Assembly (NCBI GenBank): GCA_047616325.1
Contig: JBLHGN010000178.1
Location: 1-7,588 of the forward strand
Direction of reading: 5' to 3'
DNA length: 7,588 nt
Source: JBLHGN01 sp047616325
GTDB taxonomy: Bacteria > Pseudomonadota > Gammaproteobacteria > Pseudomonadales > Cellvibrionaceae
The notes below the pieces were generated by a model. The model was not told the origin of the DNA. It did no database searches and saw nothing but the letters and a program-made list of their open reading frames with translations. The position numbers and the translations under genes were made by a program. This document shows, piece after piece, positions 1-6,492 of the stretch. Every line of letters starts with the position of its first letter. Positions within the stretch are counted from its first letter, which is position 1.

Positions 1-743
1 ATGACGAAGCCCCCGACCTACGCCCGATGACCAGCGGCGAGCCCCTATTTAGAACCCGTTGTTCATCGTGCCACTCCGTAAACGGTGTGCGGGAAGACGG
101 CGCTCTTGGGCCAGATTTGCTCGGCGTTACCAGAATTCGCGATCAGCAGTGGTTGGTGAAATGGTTGTTAGCCCCAGACAGAATGATTTCAGAAAAAGAT
201 CCTTTAGCGCTTGCCTTATTAAAGGAAAATAATGATCTGATGATGCCCAATCTTCGCCTCAACCGCCAGGAAGTGCTGGAACTGATCGAATATATGGATC
301 AGCTCCCGGGTGCCGATAAATATGGCGAAAGTCGTATCAACTTACCCGCGATTCCGGGTGAGGGTGATGACCTAGTCGCCGTAATGAATGCTTGGATTCG
401 AGAAGCCCACCCACAAGCATCAACAAATGCGGGCTACTTGACCTTGATAAACACCTCTAGCAAAAGCGTATCCGTTATTGGTGCCCGCAGCGAAGATTTT
501 GGCGCTGTTGAATTCCATGAAATGGGTATGGAAGACGGTATGATGCAAATGCGACAGCTTAAGCATGTAGATATTGATGCAGAGAGCCAGGTTAAATTTG
601 TGCCAGGAGGCATGCACTTAATGCTGAAAGACCCCAAGCGAAGCTTGGTAGAGGGAGATCAGTCGATGATAGAATTTACGTTCTCTTCCGGTAAAACACA
701 AAAAATACCATTAAAAGTTAAAAAGGGCAAAATGTCGATGTAG
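1..743 (+). CDS. Cytochrome c / PCu(A)C copper chaperone fusion protein, 3' part (5' end outside window)
   Basis: The frame is already open at base 3 and runs through the ATG at base 27 without a stop, so this is the C-terminal part of a larger protein; that ATG is probably internal. Counting from it, residues 12-16 are CSSCH (bases 60-74), a covalent haem c site, and Met72 or Met73 in the MMPN segment is the likely axial ligand. Residues from about 130 onward form a PCu(A)C (DUF461) domain with the exact spacing H164-x10-M175-x21-H197-x-M199, the Cu(I) ligand set of periplasmic chaperones that supply the CuA site of cytochrome oxidase. The protein should therefore act in the periplasm or be membrane-anchored, in copper delivery or redox during oxidase assembly. 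A SCO/SenC domain upstream is plausible, since such domains occur together, but it lies outside the window. The stop TAG is followed directly by a second in-frame TAG. Confidence 0.85.
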   Translation, partial: DEAPDLRPMTSGEPLFRTRCSSCHSVNGVREDGALGPDLLGVTRIRDQQWLVKWLLAPDRMISEKDPLALALLKENNDLMMPNLRLNRQEVLELIEYMDQLPGADKYGESRINLPAIPGEGDDLVAVMNAWIREAHPQASTNAGYLTLINTSSKSVSVIGARSEDFGAVEFHEMGMEDGMMQMRQLKHVDIDAESQVKFVPGGMHLMLKDPKRSLVEGDQSMIEFTFSSGKTQKIPLKVKKGKMSM

Positions 744-750
744 TAGTGAA

Positions 751-782
751 TTTGCTCCCTGGAATATATTCTGGAGAGCAAA
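751..782 (+). other. Hairpin after the cytochrome/PCu(A)C gene
   Basis: Arms 751-764 and 769-782 pair over 14 positions, with one mismatch and two G-U pairs, around a TATA loop, eight bases after the stop codon. No T-run follows, so it is not a standard intrinsic terminator. It may protect the 3' end of the message or be part of a factor-dependent terminator. The next gene starts 30 bases further on. Confidence 0.35.
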
Positions 783-812
783 TGATCTCAGGTTTGTCAG
801 GAGACATAATTC

Positions 813-1538
813 ATGAAAACTAGAGCCCGTGTGGCTATTTTTTTGCTGGTGTGCGTTGTTTTGTCGACGGCGCAAGTTCATGCAGGAAAGTTGTATAAAA
901 CTGTGGACGAAAAGGGCGATGTCTCTTTTTCTCAAATACCACCTGCAGCCGGCCAGGGTAACGAAAGTGTCGAAGAGTTAACTCTTAAAAATGAAAACGA
1001 TGCTATGTCTCGGGTTACCAATGAGTTGGGTAATGAATACTGCGGCGAAATACAGTTGCCCAGCCAAAACGATTACCGCTCCACTTCGTCTAGCGTTGCA
1101 AAAAAGATAATTTATCAAGAAAAAACTTGGAAAAATTCTCTAAAAAGACTGAGTGATAGCATTCAAAGGCGCAATCAATCCAAGTTTAATGCAAATAGAA
1201 GTTACAATTCCACTTACCAAAGTCAGCGCAATGCGCAGGCGGAGCCGCAACTGTTGCAGGATCTTCAGCAAATACGCGACTTGCGCTGTGCCGTAAATTG
1301 GGCAAAAACGCAACGAGAAGAGGTAACCACCATTGCCAATGCTGAGCAAAATGAGAAGACTCGTCTCACCGACATTTACCGCAAACTTGAGTTGGAGCTT
1401 GATCAGACCTGTGGGCGCCAACCGTTATTCGACCCAACGGATAAGTTAAATGAGCGCAATCGTAAAGACTGGTTTGTTTGCAGCAAAGACCTTATGCGAG
1501 ATTTGAAAAAAGTACGTGTACGTTTGGAAGCTCTTTGA
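813..1538 (+). CDS. Exported DUF4124 domain-containing protein
   Basis: A 241-residue protein with a clear Sec signal peptide: basic MKTRAR, a hydrophobic core at residues 7-20, and cleavage after the VHA at residue 24. The mature N-terminus (GKLYKTVDEKGDVSFSQIPP, residues 25-44) matches the DUF4124 pattern of a tyrosine, a VDExG turn, a short strand and a PP end, found in many gammaproteobacterial envelope proteins of unknown function. The remainder is highly polar and probably helical (about 95-125 and 145-195), with four cysteines at 77, 159, 200 and 223 that could form two disulfides in the periplasm. AGGAG at 799-803 lies nine bases before the ATG, which fixes the start. It follows the copper chaperone gene by 69 bases and converges on the pilin gene, with 16 bases between them. 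The molecular function is unknown. Confidence 0.85.
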   Translation: MKTRARVAIFLLVCVVLSTAQVHAGKLYKTVDEKGDVSFSQIPPAAGQGNESVEELTLKNENDAMSRVTNELGNEYCGEIQLPSQNDYRSTSSSVAKKIIYQEKTWKNSLKRLSDSIQRRNQSKFNANRSYNSTYQSQRNAQAEPQLLQDLQQIRDLRCAVNWAKTQREEVTTIANAEQNEKTRLTDIYRKLELELDQTCGRQPLFDPTDKLNERNRKDWFVCSKDLMRDLKKVRVRLEAL

Positions 1539-1554
1539 CTTTAATTTTTTAACT

Positions 1555-2070
1555 TTAGCGGCATTCTAGCGGCAGATATAACACATCGGCATCGGTGCGG
1601 TTTTCTCCGCCGGCAACCATTCCTTCTGGCACGCTGTCGTAGCCACAAATCCAAGAGATTGGTGCGTTGGCAGCTTCAGGTACAAATATCGGCCTAACGC
1701 TTATGGTTTTGCCTTGCAGTGCCGGCACTATTTTGTTGCCGAGCGTGAGATGAAAGGCGCCGTCGTCCACGCTGGTCTCCTGCAAAAAATTACCGATAAT
1801 CTGCTCGGGTTTGGGTAGGCCGGCTTCCTTGTTGTCGCGCGGAAACTCGTTGGCAATTTTGTAATGGTTTTCAATTTGGCTTTTGTATCCTTCAACTAGT
1901 TTTAAACTTTCCGCAACTCGCACTCGATTTATTTTCCCGTTACTTGACGGTATGGCTATGGTGGCCAAAATGGCAATAATCGCCAGCACCACCAACATTT
2001 CTATTAGGGAAAACCCTAATAAATTAGGGTTCGAGTAAGTTGTTGGCGTGCGTCTCTTTTTCTTATGCAT
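1555..2070 (-). CDS. Type IV pilin-like (prepilin) protein
   Basis: From the ATG at 2070 this is a 171-residue prepilin. A basic leader (MHKKKRR onward) of 19 residues ends in Gly19, the prepilin peptidase site. The mature protein begins FSLIEMLVVLAIIAILATIA, with Glu5 (residue 24) and the long hydrophobic helix of type IV pilins and pseudopilins. Cys142 and Cys170, near the C-terminus, fit the disulfide-closed D-region of PilA-type pilins. The frame stays open to an ATG at 2145 that abuts the stop of the LRR gene, but the extra 25 residues are not leader-like and have no ribosome site. The 2070 start has AAAGG at 2081-2085, ten bases upstream. No pilus assembly genes are nearby, so it may be a minor or orphan pilin that uses machinery encoded elsewhere, or a type II secretion pseudopilin. 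It probably shares a transcript with the LRR gene. Confidence 0.85.
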   Translation of the reverse strand: MHKKKRRTPTTYSNPNLLGFSLIEMLVVLAIIAILATIAIPSSNGKINRVRVAESLKLVEGYKSQIENHYKIANEFPRDNKEAGLPKPEQIIGNFLQETSVDDGAFHLTLGNKIVPALQGKTISVRPIFVPEAANAPISWICGYDSVPEGMVAGGENRTDADVLYLPLECR

Positions 2071-2145
2071 AATGTACAGACCTTTGATGAGAGCGCGACC
2101 TGTGAAGCTAAACCCGGTCTCGTAACTATTTTTTCGAACCTTCAT

Positions 2146-2811
2146 TTAAAAGCGATTGCGGCTAAGCTCATATTCAAGTAACTCTTTTTCTTCACTCTCA
2201 GAGAGCTGGTGTTTTTTTTTACGTTCTAGTTTAGATATACTGATATTGTTCTGTTTGGCGGTCATATTTTCGTCTGCATCGCAGTCCCGGTTAGTTTTAG
2301 TCGTGGGGCTTGTCAGAATAGTGTTGATTTTCTCACAATCGAGTTTCGCCACGTCCGGTAGTGTGACTTTTTCCAGTTCAGGTAAGTATTTTAGTGGGGA
2401 AATATCTTGAATAGGGTTGGCCGAAATATTTAATATTTTTAGCGAAGATAGTTCTTTGATGGGTGAAATGTTTTCGATGTTATTTATGCTGATATCTACA
2501 TAGGAGAGATATGTGAGTTTCTCAATTCCCGCAAGTGAGTTGATATTACGCCCGCGGCAGTATAGGTGTGTTAAATTTTGAGGGTCATCATTATCGGCAT
2601 CACGCGATGTATTCTCTCTTTCGGCCACCGCCACAAGTATACAATTTGACAGGTTTTCATCGGCGATTGCCAGGCGAGCGAGGCGAGCCGTGATAGCTTC
2701 CAGGCGGTCGGGATTTATGTGGCTCAAGCCTGACACTGCATTTTCATAGACCTCCACCTTGGCAATAGACGAAAAATGTCGAAAAACTGCGTAACAAGCA
2801 ACTATGCCCAC
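2146..2811 (-). CDS. Leucine-rich repeat protein with N-terminal hydrophobic segment
   Basis: Read from the GTG at 2811, the protein has 221 residues. Residues 90-111, 112-133 and 134-155 are three tandem 22-residue SDS22/internalin-type leucine-rich repeats (I-x-x-I-S-P-L/I-K-x-L-x-x-L-x-x-L-x-I-S-x-N), preceded by a half repeat at about 80-89. Cysteines 85 and 159 lie near the ends of the array. The C-terminus is highly charged and ends ELSRNRF. Such repeats bind proteins; the partner is unknown. Residues 1-13 are hydrophobic, and the in-frame codons just upstream encode KKRIAFA, so the segment looks like a membrane anchor or signal that begins before the GTG. No ATG, GTG or TTG exists between that GTG and the in-frame TGA at 2872-2874, and the GTG has no clear ribosome site. 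The 5' end is therefore uncertain. The gene precedes the pilin gene in the same direction. Confidence 0.75.
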   Translation of the reverse strand: MGIVACYAVFRHFSSIAKVEVYENAVSGLSHINPDRLEAITARLARLAIADENLSNCILVAVAERENTSRDADNDDPQNLTHLYCRGRNINSLAGIEKLTYLSYVDISINNIENISPIKELSSLKILNISANPIQDISPLKYLPELEKVTLPDVAKLDCEKINTILTSPTTKTNRDCDADENMTAKQNNISISKLERKKKHQLSESEEKELLEYELSRNRF

Positions 2812-2916
2812 CGCAAATGCTATTCGCTTTTTAGAGATTTTGCCCGTTAATAAGTTTTTCGCTTCCGTATCTCATATTGCTGTTTAAAAGAGCCATGTTA
2901 CTAGCAGGGCACTTGC

Positions 2917-3028
2917 AAAGAATAGACTGTATTTTCAGGCCGTAGGCGTCAGGAAGCCGACTCCGAGCTCAAAGGACGTATTTACAGGGAAACGCCTAGT
3001 TCGAGTCTGACAATACAGTGTATTCTTT
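2917..3028. repeat. Imperfect inverted repeat, possible small palindromic element
   Basis: Arm 2917-2938 and arm 3007-3028 are reverse complements at 20 of 22 positions, the core being AAAGAATA-n-ACTGTATT-n-TCAG. Nested inside are TAGGCG (2943-2948) and CGCCTA (2993-2998). The 112-bp unit lies in the gap between hemH and the LRR gene and contains no gene. The arrangement resembles a REP-like or MITE-like dispersed palindrome. I see no clear target duplication, and copy number elsewhere cannot be judged from this window. The rest of the 2812-3085 gap shows only a short GCCT/AGGC palindrome near 3035-3050 and must hold the promoter of the LRR-pilin unit, which I cannot place. Confidence 0.55.
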
Positions 3029-3085
3029 TCTTCGGCCTCACTCGTAAGGCGCAATCTTCAGGATCGTGCTGCCAAAATGCAAGTT

Positions 3086-4183
3086 TTATAAAGATACTCT
3101 TTGATTGTGAGTGCACAAGCCTGCTAGTTGTTCGCGTGTTGGAATCGATGCCTCGTCGGGTGCTACCCAGCCTTGTAGCTGCTGGCCGATTAAATCGCTG
3201 AGGGCTTCAATATGAACAGTTTGTGCGTTGAGCGCGGGAATATATTCAAAGCGCTCTCCTCCAGCGTGAAGAAAATATTCCCGGTTTTCCATGTCGATTT
3301 CTTCGATGGTTTCCAGGCAATCGGCCGAAAAGCCGGGGCATACCACCTGAACGGAGCTAACGCCTGCGCCGGCCAATGCCTTAAGTGTCTCGTCGGTGTA
3401 GGGCCGCAACCACTCCTCGCGCCCGAAACGGGATTGAAATGTGGTGAGGTATTCATCTTCGTTTAGGCCTAGAGTATTCGCCAATAAGCGCGAGGTCTTG
3501 TGACAGTGGCAGTGGTAGGGGTCGCCCGAGTGTAAATAACGTAGCGGTATACCATGGTAAGAAAAAATGAGTTTGTCGGCTTTTCCGTGTGCGTGCCAGT
3601 GGGCTCTTATAGTGGAGGCGAGTGCCGCCACGTAGGGCTCAAAATCGTGATAGGCATTTACAAAGCGCAACTCTGGCAGCCAGCGACGCTGCACAAAATC
3701 TTGTGCCAGCGCGTCGAAGGTGGAGCCTGTAGTGGCAGCTGAATATTGGGGGTACAGAGGCAATACCAGTAATTTGCGCACGCCTTGCTCCAGCATGCGC
3801 TGAACAGCACCACCGATAGACGGTTCGCCATAGCGCATGGCCCAGTCCACAACAAGCCCATCTCCCCAGGTTTGCTGCAGCTTGTCTGCAAGCGCCTCGG
3901 CTTGATTGCGGGTGTGCACTGCCAGTGGCGAGCCACTTTCTGTCCACACGCGACAGTATGCCTTGGCCGAGCGCCTTGGGCGCAAACGCAAGATAATACC
4001 GTTTAATATTAGCCACCAGAGCACGCGTGGGAACTCCACAACTCGGGGGTCGGATAGGAACTGCTTTAAATAGGGGCGCAGTGCCTTGGCCGTAGGGGCT
4101 TCCGGTGTGCCGAGGTTGGTGATAAGCACGCCGATCTTGTCGCGCTGACTATGGGTAAATGTGTCTATGCTTTTATATTTCAC
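3086..4183 (-). CDS. hemH: Ferrochelatase (protoporphyrin ferro-lyase)
   Basis: This enzyme inserts Fe2+ into protoporphyrin IX, the last step of protohaem synthesis, in the cytoplasm or at the inner membrane. The family-wide N-terminal block IGVLITNLGTPEAPT is present. So are FSYHGIP, with the metal-binding histidine at residue 210, and CPGFSADCLETIEEI, whose first Glu after Cys-Leu (residue 291) lies 81 residues after that His, the same spacing as His183/Glu264 in Bacillus subtilis. FQSRFGREEWLRPYTDETL is also typical. Length is 365 residues from the GTG at 4183, normal for proteobacteria. The frame stays open to a TTG at 4231, but the sixteen extra residues are not family-like, while the GTG start gives (M)KYKSIDTFTH, which looks like related proteins. 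The gene stands alone on its strand and diverges from the hydrolase gene. Confidence 0.95.
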   Translation of the reverse strand: MKYKSIDTFTHSQRDKIGVLITNLGTPEAPTAKALRPYLKQFLSDPRVVEFPRVLWWLILNGIILRLRPRRSAKAYCRVWTESGSPLAVHTRNQAEALADKLQQTWGDGLVVDWAMRYGEPSIGGAVQRMLEQGVRKLLVLPLYPQYSAATTGSTFDALAQDFVQRRWLPELRFVNAYHDFEPYVAALASTIRAHWHAHGKADKLIFSYHGIPLRYLHSGDPYHCHCHKTSRLLANTLGLNEDEYLTTFQSRFGREEWLRPYTDETLKALAGAGVSSVQVVCPGFSADCLETIEEIDMENREYFLHAGGERFEYIPALNAQTVHIEALSDLIGQQLQGWVAPDEASIPTREQLAGLCTHNQRVSL

Positions 4184-4417
4184 CGAGTGGGTTCTCGTGT
4201 TGAAGATTTTAAGGGTAAAGACTAATAGCAAAGGCTAGCAGCACGTGATGTTAATGAGAATACAATATTACCCGATGCTGCTTAACTTTGCGCTCGCCAG
4301 AAGCATATTAAGCGAGTGTTTACGCCGAGTTGCCAGCATAGGATGAATGAATCGCTTAGCCGACTATATGTGAGCACCTCGGCACTGGGCCCTGTTGCAT
4401 CAAGAAAAGGCCACGCA
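4184..4417. other. Divergent intergenic region between hemH and hydrolase gene
   Basis: This 234-bp gap must carry promoters for both divergent genes. The only structures I see are GCTTAA/TTAAGC arms around 4279-4312 and AT-rich stretches near 4195-4270. No -35/-10 pair stands out enough to call. The ribosome site of the hydrolase gene, AAAAGG at 4405-4410, is at its right edge. Confidence 0.4.
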
Positions 4418-5131
4418 GTGAAAAAATCTAGATACGTGAAAACGCTGATTCTGTCTGTATTGATCAGCGCTACCAGTTTTGTACAGGCAGAGTGTGTGAT
4501 TCTTTTGCACGGCTTAGCGCGTAGCGAAAATTCAATGAAAAAACTTGAAAAGGCGCTTTCTAGAGAGCTTTATGCCGTACAAAATGTGGGCTATGAATCA
4601 AGGCGTTTTCCTTTAGAACAGCTCGCTGAAATGGCTATTGCCCCCGCCCTGGATAAATGTGGTAAACAAAAGGTAAATTTTGTCACTCACTCCATGGGCG
4701 GGATACTGGTTAGGCAGTACCTCAAAAAACACAAAGTGGAGCAGCTAAAGCGCGTGGTAATGCTCGGTCCACCCAACGCAGGCAGCGAAGTGATTGACCG
4801 CTTGGGTAAATTTCCCGGGTTTCACTTTTTCAACGGCGACGCTGGTTTGCAGCTTGGTACTGGTGAGGTAAGCGTGCCCAATACCCTTGGGCGCGTGGAT
4901 TTTGATTTGGGTATTATTGCTGGAAACCGCAGTATTAATTTAATCCTGTCGTCCATTATTCCCGGTGAGGATGATGGCAAAGTCTCGGTAGAGCGCACAA
5001 AAGTCGAAGGTATGAACGATCACCTTATATTACCAGTGACCCATACCTTTATGATGAGTAATGCACGAGTGATACAACAAGTGCTGGCCTACCTAAAGAC
5101 GGGAAACTTCGTGCCGTCGTCCAAAAAATAG
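4418..5131 (+). CDS. Secreted alpha/beta hydrolase (lipase-like)
   Basis: From the GTG at 4418 the product has 237 residues with a Sec signal peptide: MKKSRYVK, a hydrophobic stretch at 9-22, and cleavage after FVQA at residue 24. The mature protein starts ECVILLHGLARS, the first strand and oxyanion HG turn of lipase-like hydrolases. The nucleophile elbow is THSMGG (Ser92), in which Thr replaces the usual first Gly of G-x-S-x-G, as in PGAP1/triacylglycerol lipase relatives. LGPPNAGSEV follows, and Asp186 in GEDDGKVSV and His209 in VTHTFMM complete a plausible triad. Cys26 and Cys81 may form a disulfide. The substrate is unknown; an ester or acyl lipid is likely. The frame runs back to a GTG at 4316, but only the 4418 start has AAAAGG seven bases upstream and puts the signal peptide at the N-terminus. 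Confidence 0.85.
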   Translation: MKKSRYVKTLILSVLISATSFVQAECVILLHGLARSENSMKKLEKALSRELYAVQNVGYESRRFPLEQLAEMAIAPALDKCGKQKVNFVTHSMGGILVRQYLKKHKVEQLKRVVMLGPPNAGSEVIDRLGKFPGFHFFNGDAGLQLGTGEVSVPNTLGRVDFDLGIIAGNRSINLILSSIIPGEDDGKVSVERTKVEGMNDHLILPVTHTFMMSNARVIQQVLAYLKTGNFVPSSKK

Positions 5132-5216
5132 GGCTTCATCTTAGGGGGGCGCTAGTTCTCGCGTGCACTAAAGTATTCGCACTCTTATCGATATAAAAAA
5201 GACGGTGGTAAACTTT

Positions 5217-5489
5217 ATGGATATAAAAATATTTTTTACAATTTTCGTCACCGTCTTTATGGCCGAGCTGGGTGACAAAACACAATTAGCCACCCTGTTA
5301 TTTGCCACAGATAAAGAGGTGAATAAAACTATGGTTTTTTTCGCTGCCGCTGCCGCATTAATTCTAGCGACGGCAATAGGTGTGTTGGCGGGAAGCTTAT
5401 TATCTAACCATATTAACGAAAAGGTACTTCACTATATCGCCGGAGTGTCGTTTATTCTAATTGGCGGATACACGCTCTATTCAGCATAA
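5217..5489 (+). CDS. TMEM165/GDT1 family (UPF0016) membrane protein, half-size form
   Basis: A 90-residue integral membrane protein with the family signature E-x-G-D-K-T-Q (residues 17-23) near the end of the first helix, followed by hydrophobic segments at about 39-60 and 70-88. Characterised relatives, such as cyanobacterial Mnx, Vibrio MneA and eukaryotic TMEM165/Gdt1, export Mn2+ or exchange Mn2+/Ca2+ for protons. Most full-length members carry two copies of the motif; this one has only one, so it should work as an oligomer, as the short bacterial members are thought to do. The ATG at 5217 has GGTGG eight bases upstream. A GTG twelve bases earlier is in frame but overlaps that site. It follows the hydrolase gene by 85 bases, and I see no manganese riboswitch in that gap. 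Manganese export is inferred from the family. Confidence 0.85.
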   Translation: MDIKIFFTIFVTVFMAELGDKTQLATLLFATDKEVNKTMVFFAAAAALILATAIGVLAGSLLSNHINEKVLHYIAGVSFILIGGYTLYSA

Positions 5490-5510
5490 TAAGGCTGTAG
5501 GAGTCTTATT
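5488..5510 (+). other. Hairpin overlapping the stop of the GDT1 gene
   Basis: AATAAGGCT (5488-5496) pairs with AGTCTTATT (5502-5510) over nine base pairs, one of them G-U, around a five-base loop. It overlaps the TAA stop. No T-run follows, so termination here is uncertain. Confidence 0.35.
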
Positions 5511-6001
5511 GTTGGGGTATTGTGGCCATCCCTCGAAAATGTACGTCAAGGCTCTTTTACCGCAAGAAGCTGACGGCTGATAGTAGCAAAGCTCGCTTGG
5601 TCGAAAGGCGGGAGTCGGGCAGCCTCGGACTTTGGCACCGCTTAAGTGTTGACGGTTAGCTTCCTCCAAAGCGGAAATATAGGGGGCTTTTTTAGTGCTC
5701 ACAGAGACGAAACATGCGATTAAATAGATCTGTCCCGAATGGCACTTAGCAACCTACAAGTTTCGCCTGAAGCCTACCTATTTATACGCAAGGCATAGCG
5801 GATGCCTCCTCGGATTTTCCCCTAATTATCTTTGGGAGCTCTTAGGGTATTGTGCATAAACTCGATATTTTTCGCTTATTGCGCTGCATGCCTCGGTACT
5901 ATTGGGCTTAAGAGTATTCACGTTTAACCAACATTATTTCTTTGCCCGCTAGGCGTTGAATTCTCGGCGCCAATCAATAAGATAGTTAACTACTTTAGCC
6001 G
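5511..6001. other. Structured intergenic region without a recognisable gene
   Basis: Nearly 500 bases without a protein I can support. The left part (5511-5695) is GC-richer and rich in short self-complementary stretches, for example 5611-5631. It carries related motifs GCTGACGGCT near 5569 and GTTGACGGTT near 5648, and ends in a terminator-like hairpin. The right part (5696-6001) is AT-richer, with a small perfect hairpin AGGCAT/ATGCCT at 5791-5807 and CCCTAA/TTAGGG arms at 5820-5847. It could be an unrecognised small RNA gene, a dispersed repeat, or decayed inserted DNA; I cannot choose between these. It matches none of 6S, 4.5S, RNase P or tmRNA as far as I can see. Confidence 0.4.
5658..5693 (+). 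terminator. Possible intrinsic terminator
   Basis: AGCTTCCT (5658-5665) pairs with AGGGGGCT (5681-5688) over eight positions, including two G-U pairs, across a 15-base loop. A run of six T begins at 5688. It would end plus-strand transcription from the GDT1 gene or from an RNA encoded in the preceding 170 bases. The loop is long and the stem modest, so this is only a candidate. Confidence 0.4.
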
Positions 6002-6232
6002 TTAAATTCCAAACATATCTTCGAGCTCTAGGCTCAAGAATTCTGTAATTTTATCGACATTACGAGTTGAATATAAATAACTGTCTGGGTTGATTCTGTA
6101 ATGATGAGAAAAGCGCACATAAGCGTGTTGAAGAACGATATTTGACGTATTCTGTAATGAGTTGATCTCAACGATTGAATCGATTGGATACTTAACACCA
6201 AACTCTATACTTTCCTCACTGCTTTGTTTCAT
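6002..6232 (-). CDS. Hypothetical protein, 76 residues (doubtful)
   Basis: An ATG-started frame whose product has a normal-looking, mixed composition: an acidic C-terminus (FLSLELEDMFGI), central aromatic residues (FSHHYRINPDSYLYS), no signal peptide, no membrane segment and no cysteine. I recognise no family. GGGG lies about ten bases before the ATG but is not a strong ribosome site. It reads in the same direction as the RES/Xre toxin-antitoxin genes, 260 bases downstream of the toxin stop, so it may be accessory cargo, the remnant of a longer gene, or a chance frame. Confidence 0.4.
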   Translation of the reverse strand: MKQSSEESIEFGVKYPIDSIVEINSLQNTSNIVLQHAYVRFSHHYRINPDSYLYSTRNVDKITEFLSLELEDMFGI

Positions 6233-6492
6233 TCAATAAACCCCGCATAAATGACATTTTCTTAATCTTGTTCGCCGGTAGCTCACAAGAAACGGACGCG
6301 CTACGATTTCCGTTGATATTTCCGACGAAAATAAAAAGTGTTCAGTTAGACGAACTGCAAGATTTGAACGTAGTAAAGACAACGCCGATCTAGGGAGGCC
6401 AGCGCAGAAATTGAAGTAATGGGAAACAGGTGGGCCCCAGAGTTGGAACGTTTTCTTGTGGGGACTCGCTAAAGGGAGTGAAGAAAGCAAGT
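6233..6492. other. Gap between toxin gene and small ORF, no supported gene
   Basis: No gene with a credible start is seen. An 85-codon frame on the minus strand (6490 to 6233) starts only at a TTG lying two bases beyond the toxin stop. On the plus strand, 46 codons are open from 6282 to 6419. Overlapping open frames on both strands without starts suggest a conserved repeat or the remains of an inserted sequence rather than a gene. Confidence 0.35.

Noticed and set aside
3639..4016. Long open frames overlapping hemH in other frames
   Set aside because: They are shadows of the well-conserved ferrochelatase frame.
5132..5216. Manganese (yybP-ykoY) riboswitch before the GDT1 gene
   Set aside because: The 85-bp gap is too short and lacks the conserved loop sequences.
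5481..5702. 73-codon open frame on the minus strand in the intergenic region
   Set aside because: It overlaps the end of the GDT1 gene and the hairpins, has no ribosome site, and its product looks like translated structured DNA.
5922..5961. Integron attC-like pair GTTTAAC and GTTGAAT
   Set aside because: The outer boxes fit RYYYAAC/GTTRRRY, but the inner boxes are not complementary and the neighbouring genes are not cassette-like, so chance is more likely.
6233..6490. 85-codon open frame on the minus strand
   Set aside because: It starts only at a TTG two bases beyond the toxin stop, has no ribosome site, and has an Arg/Leu/Ser/Cys-rich composition typical of non-coding frames.
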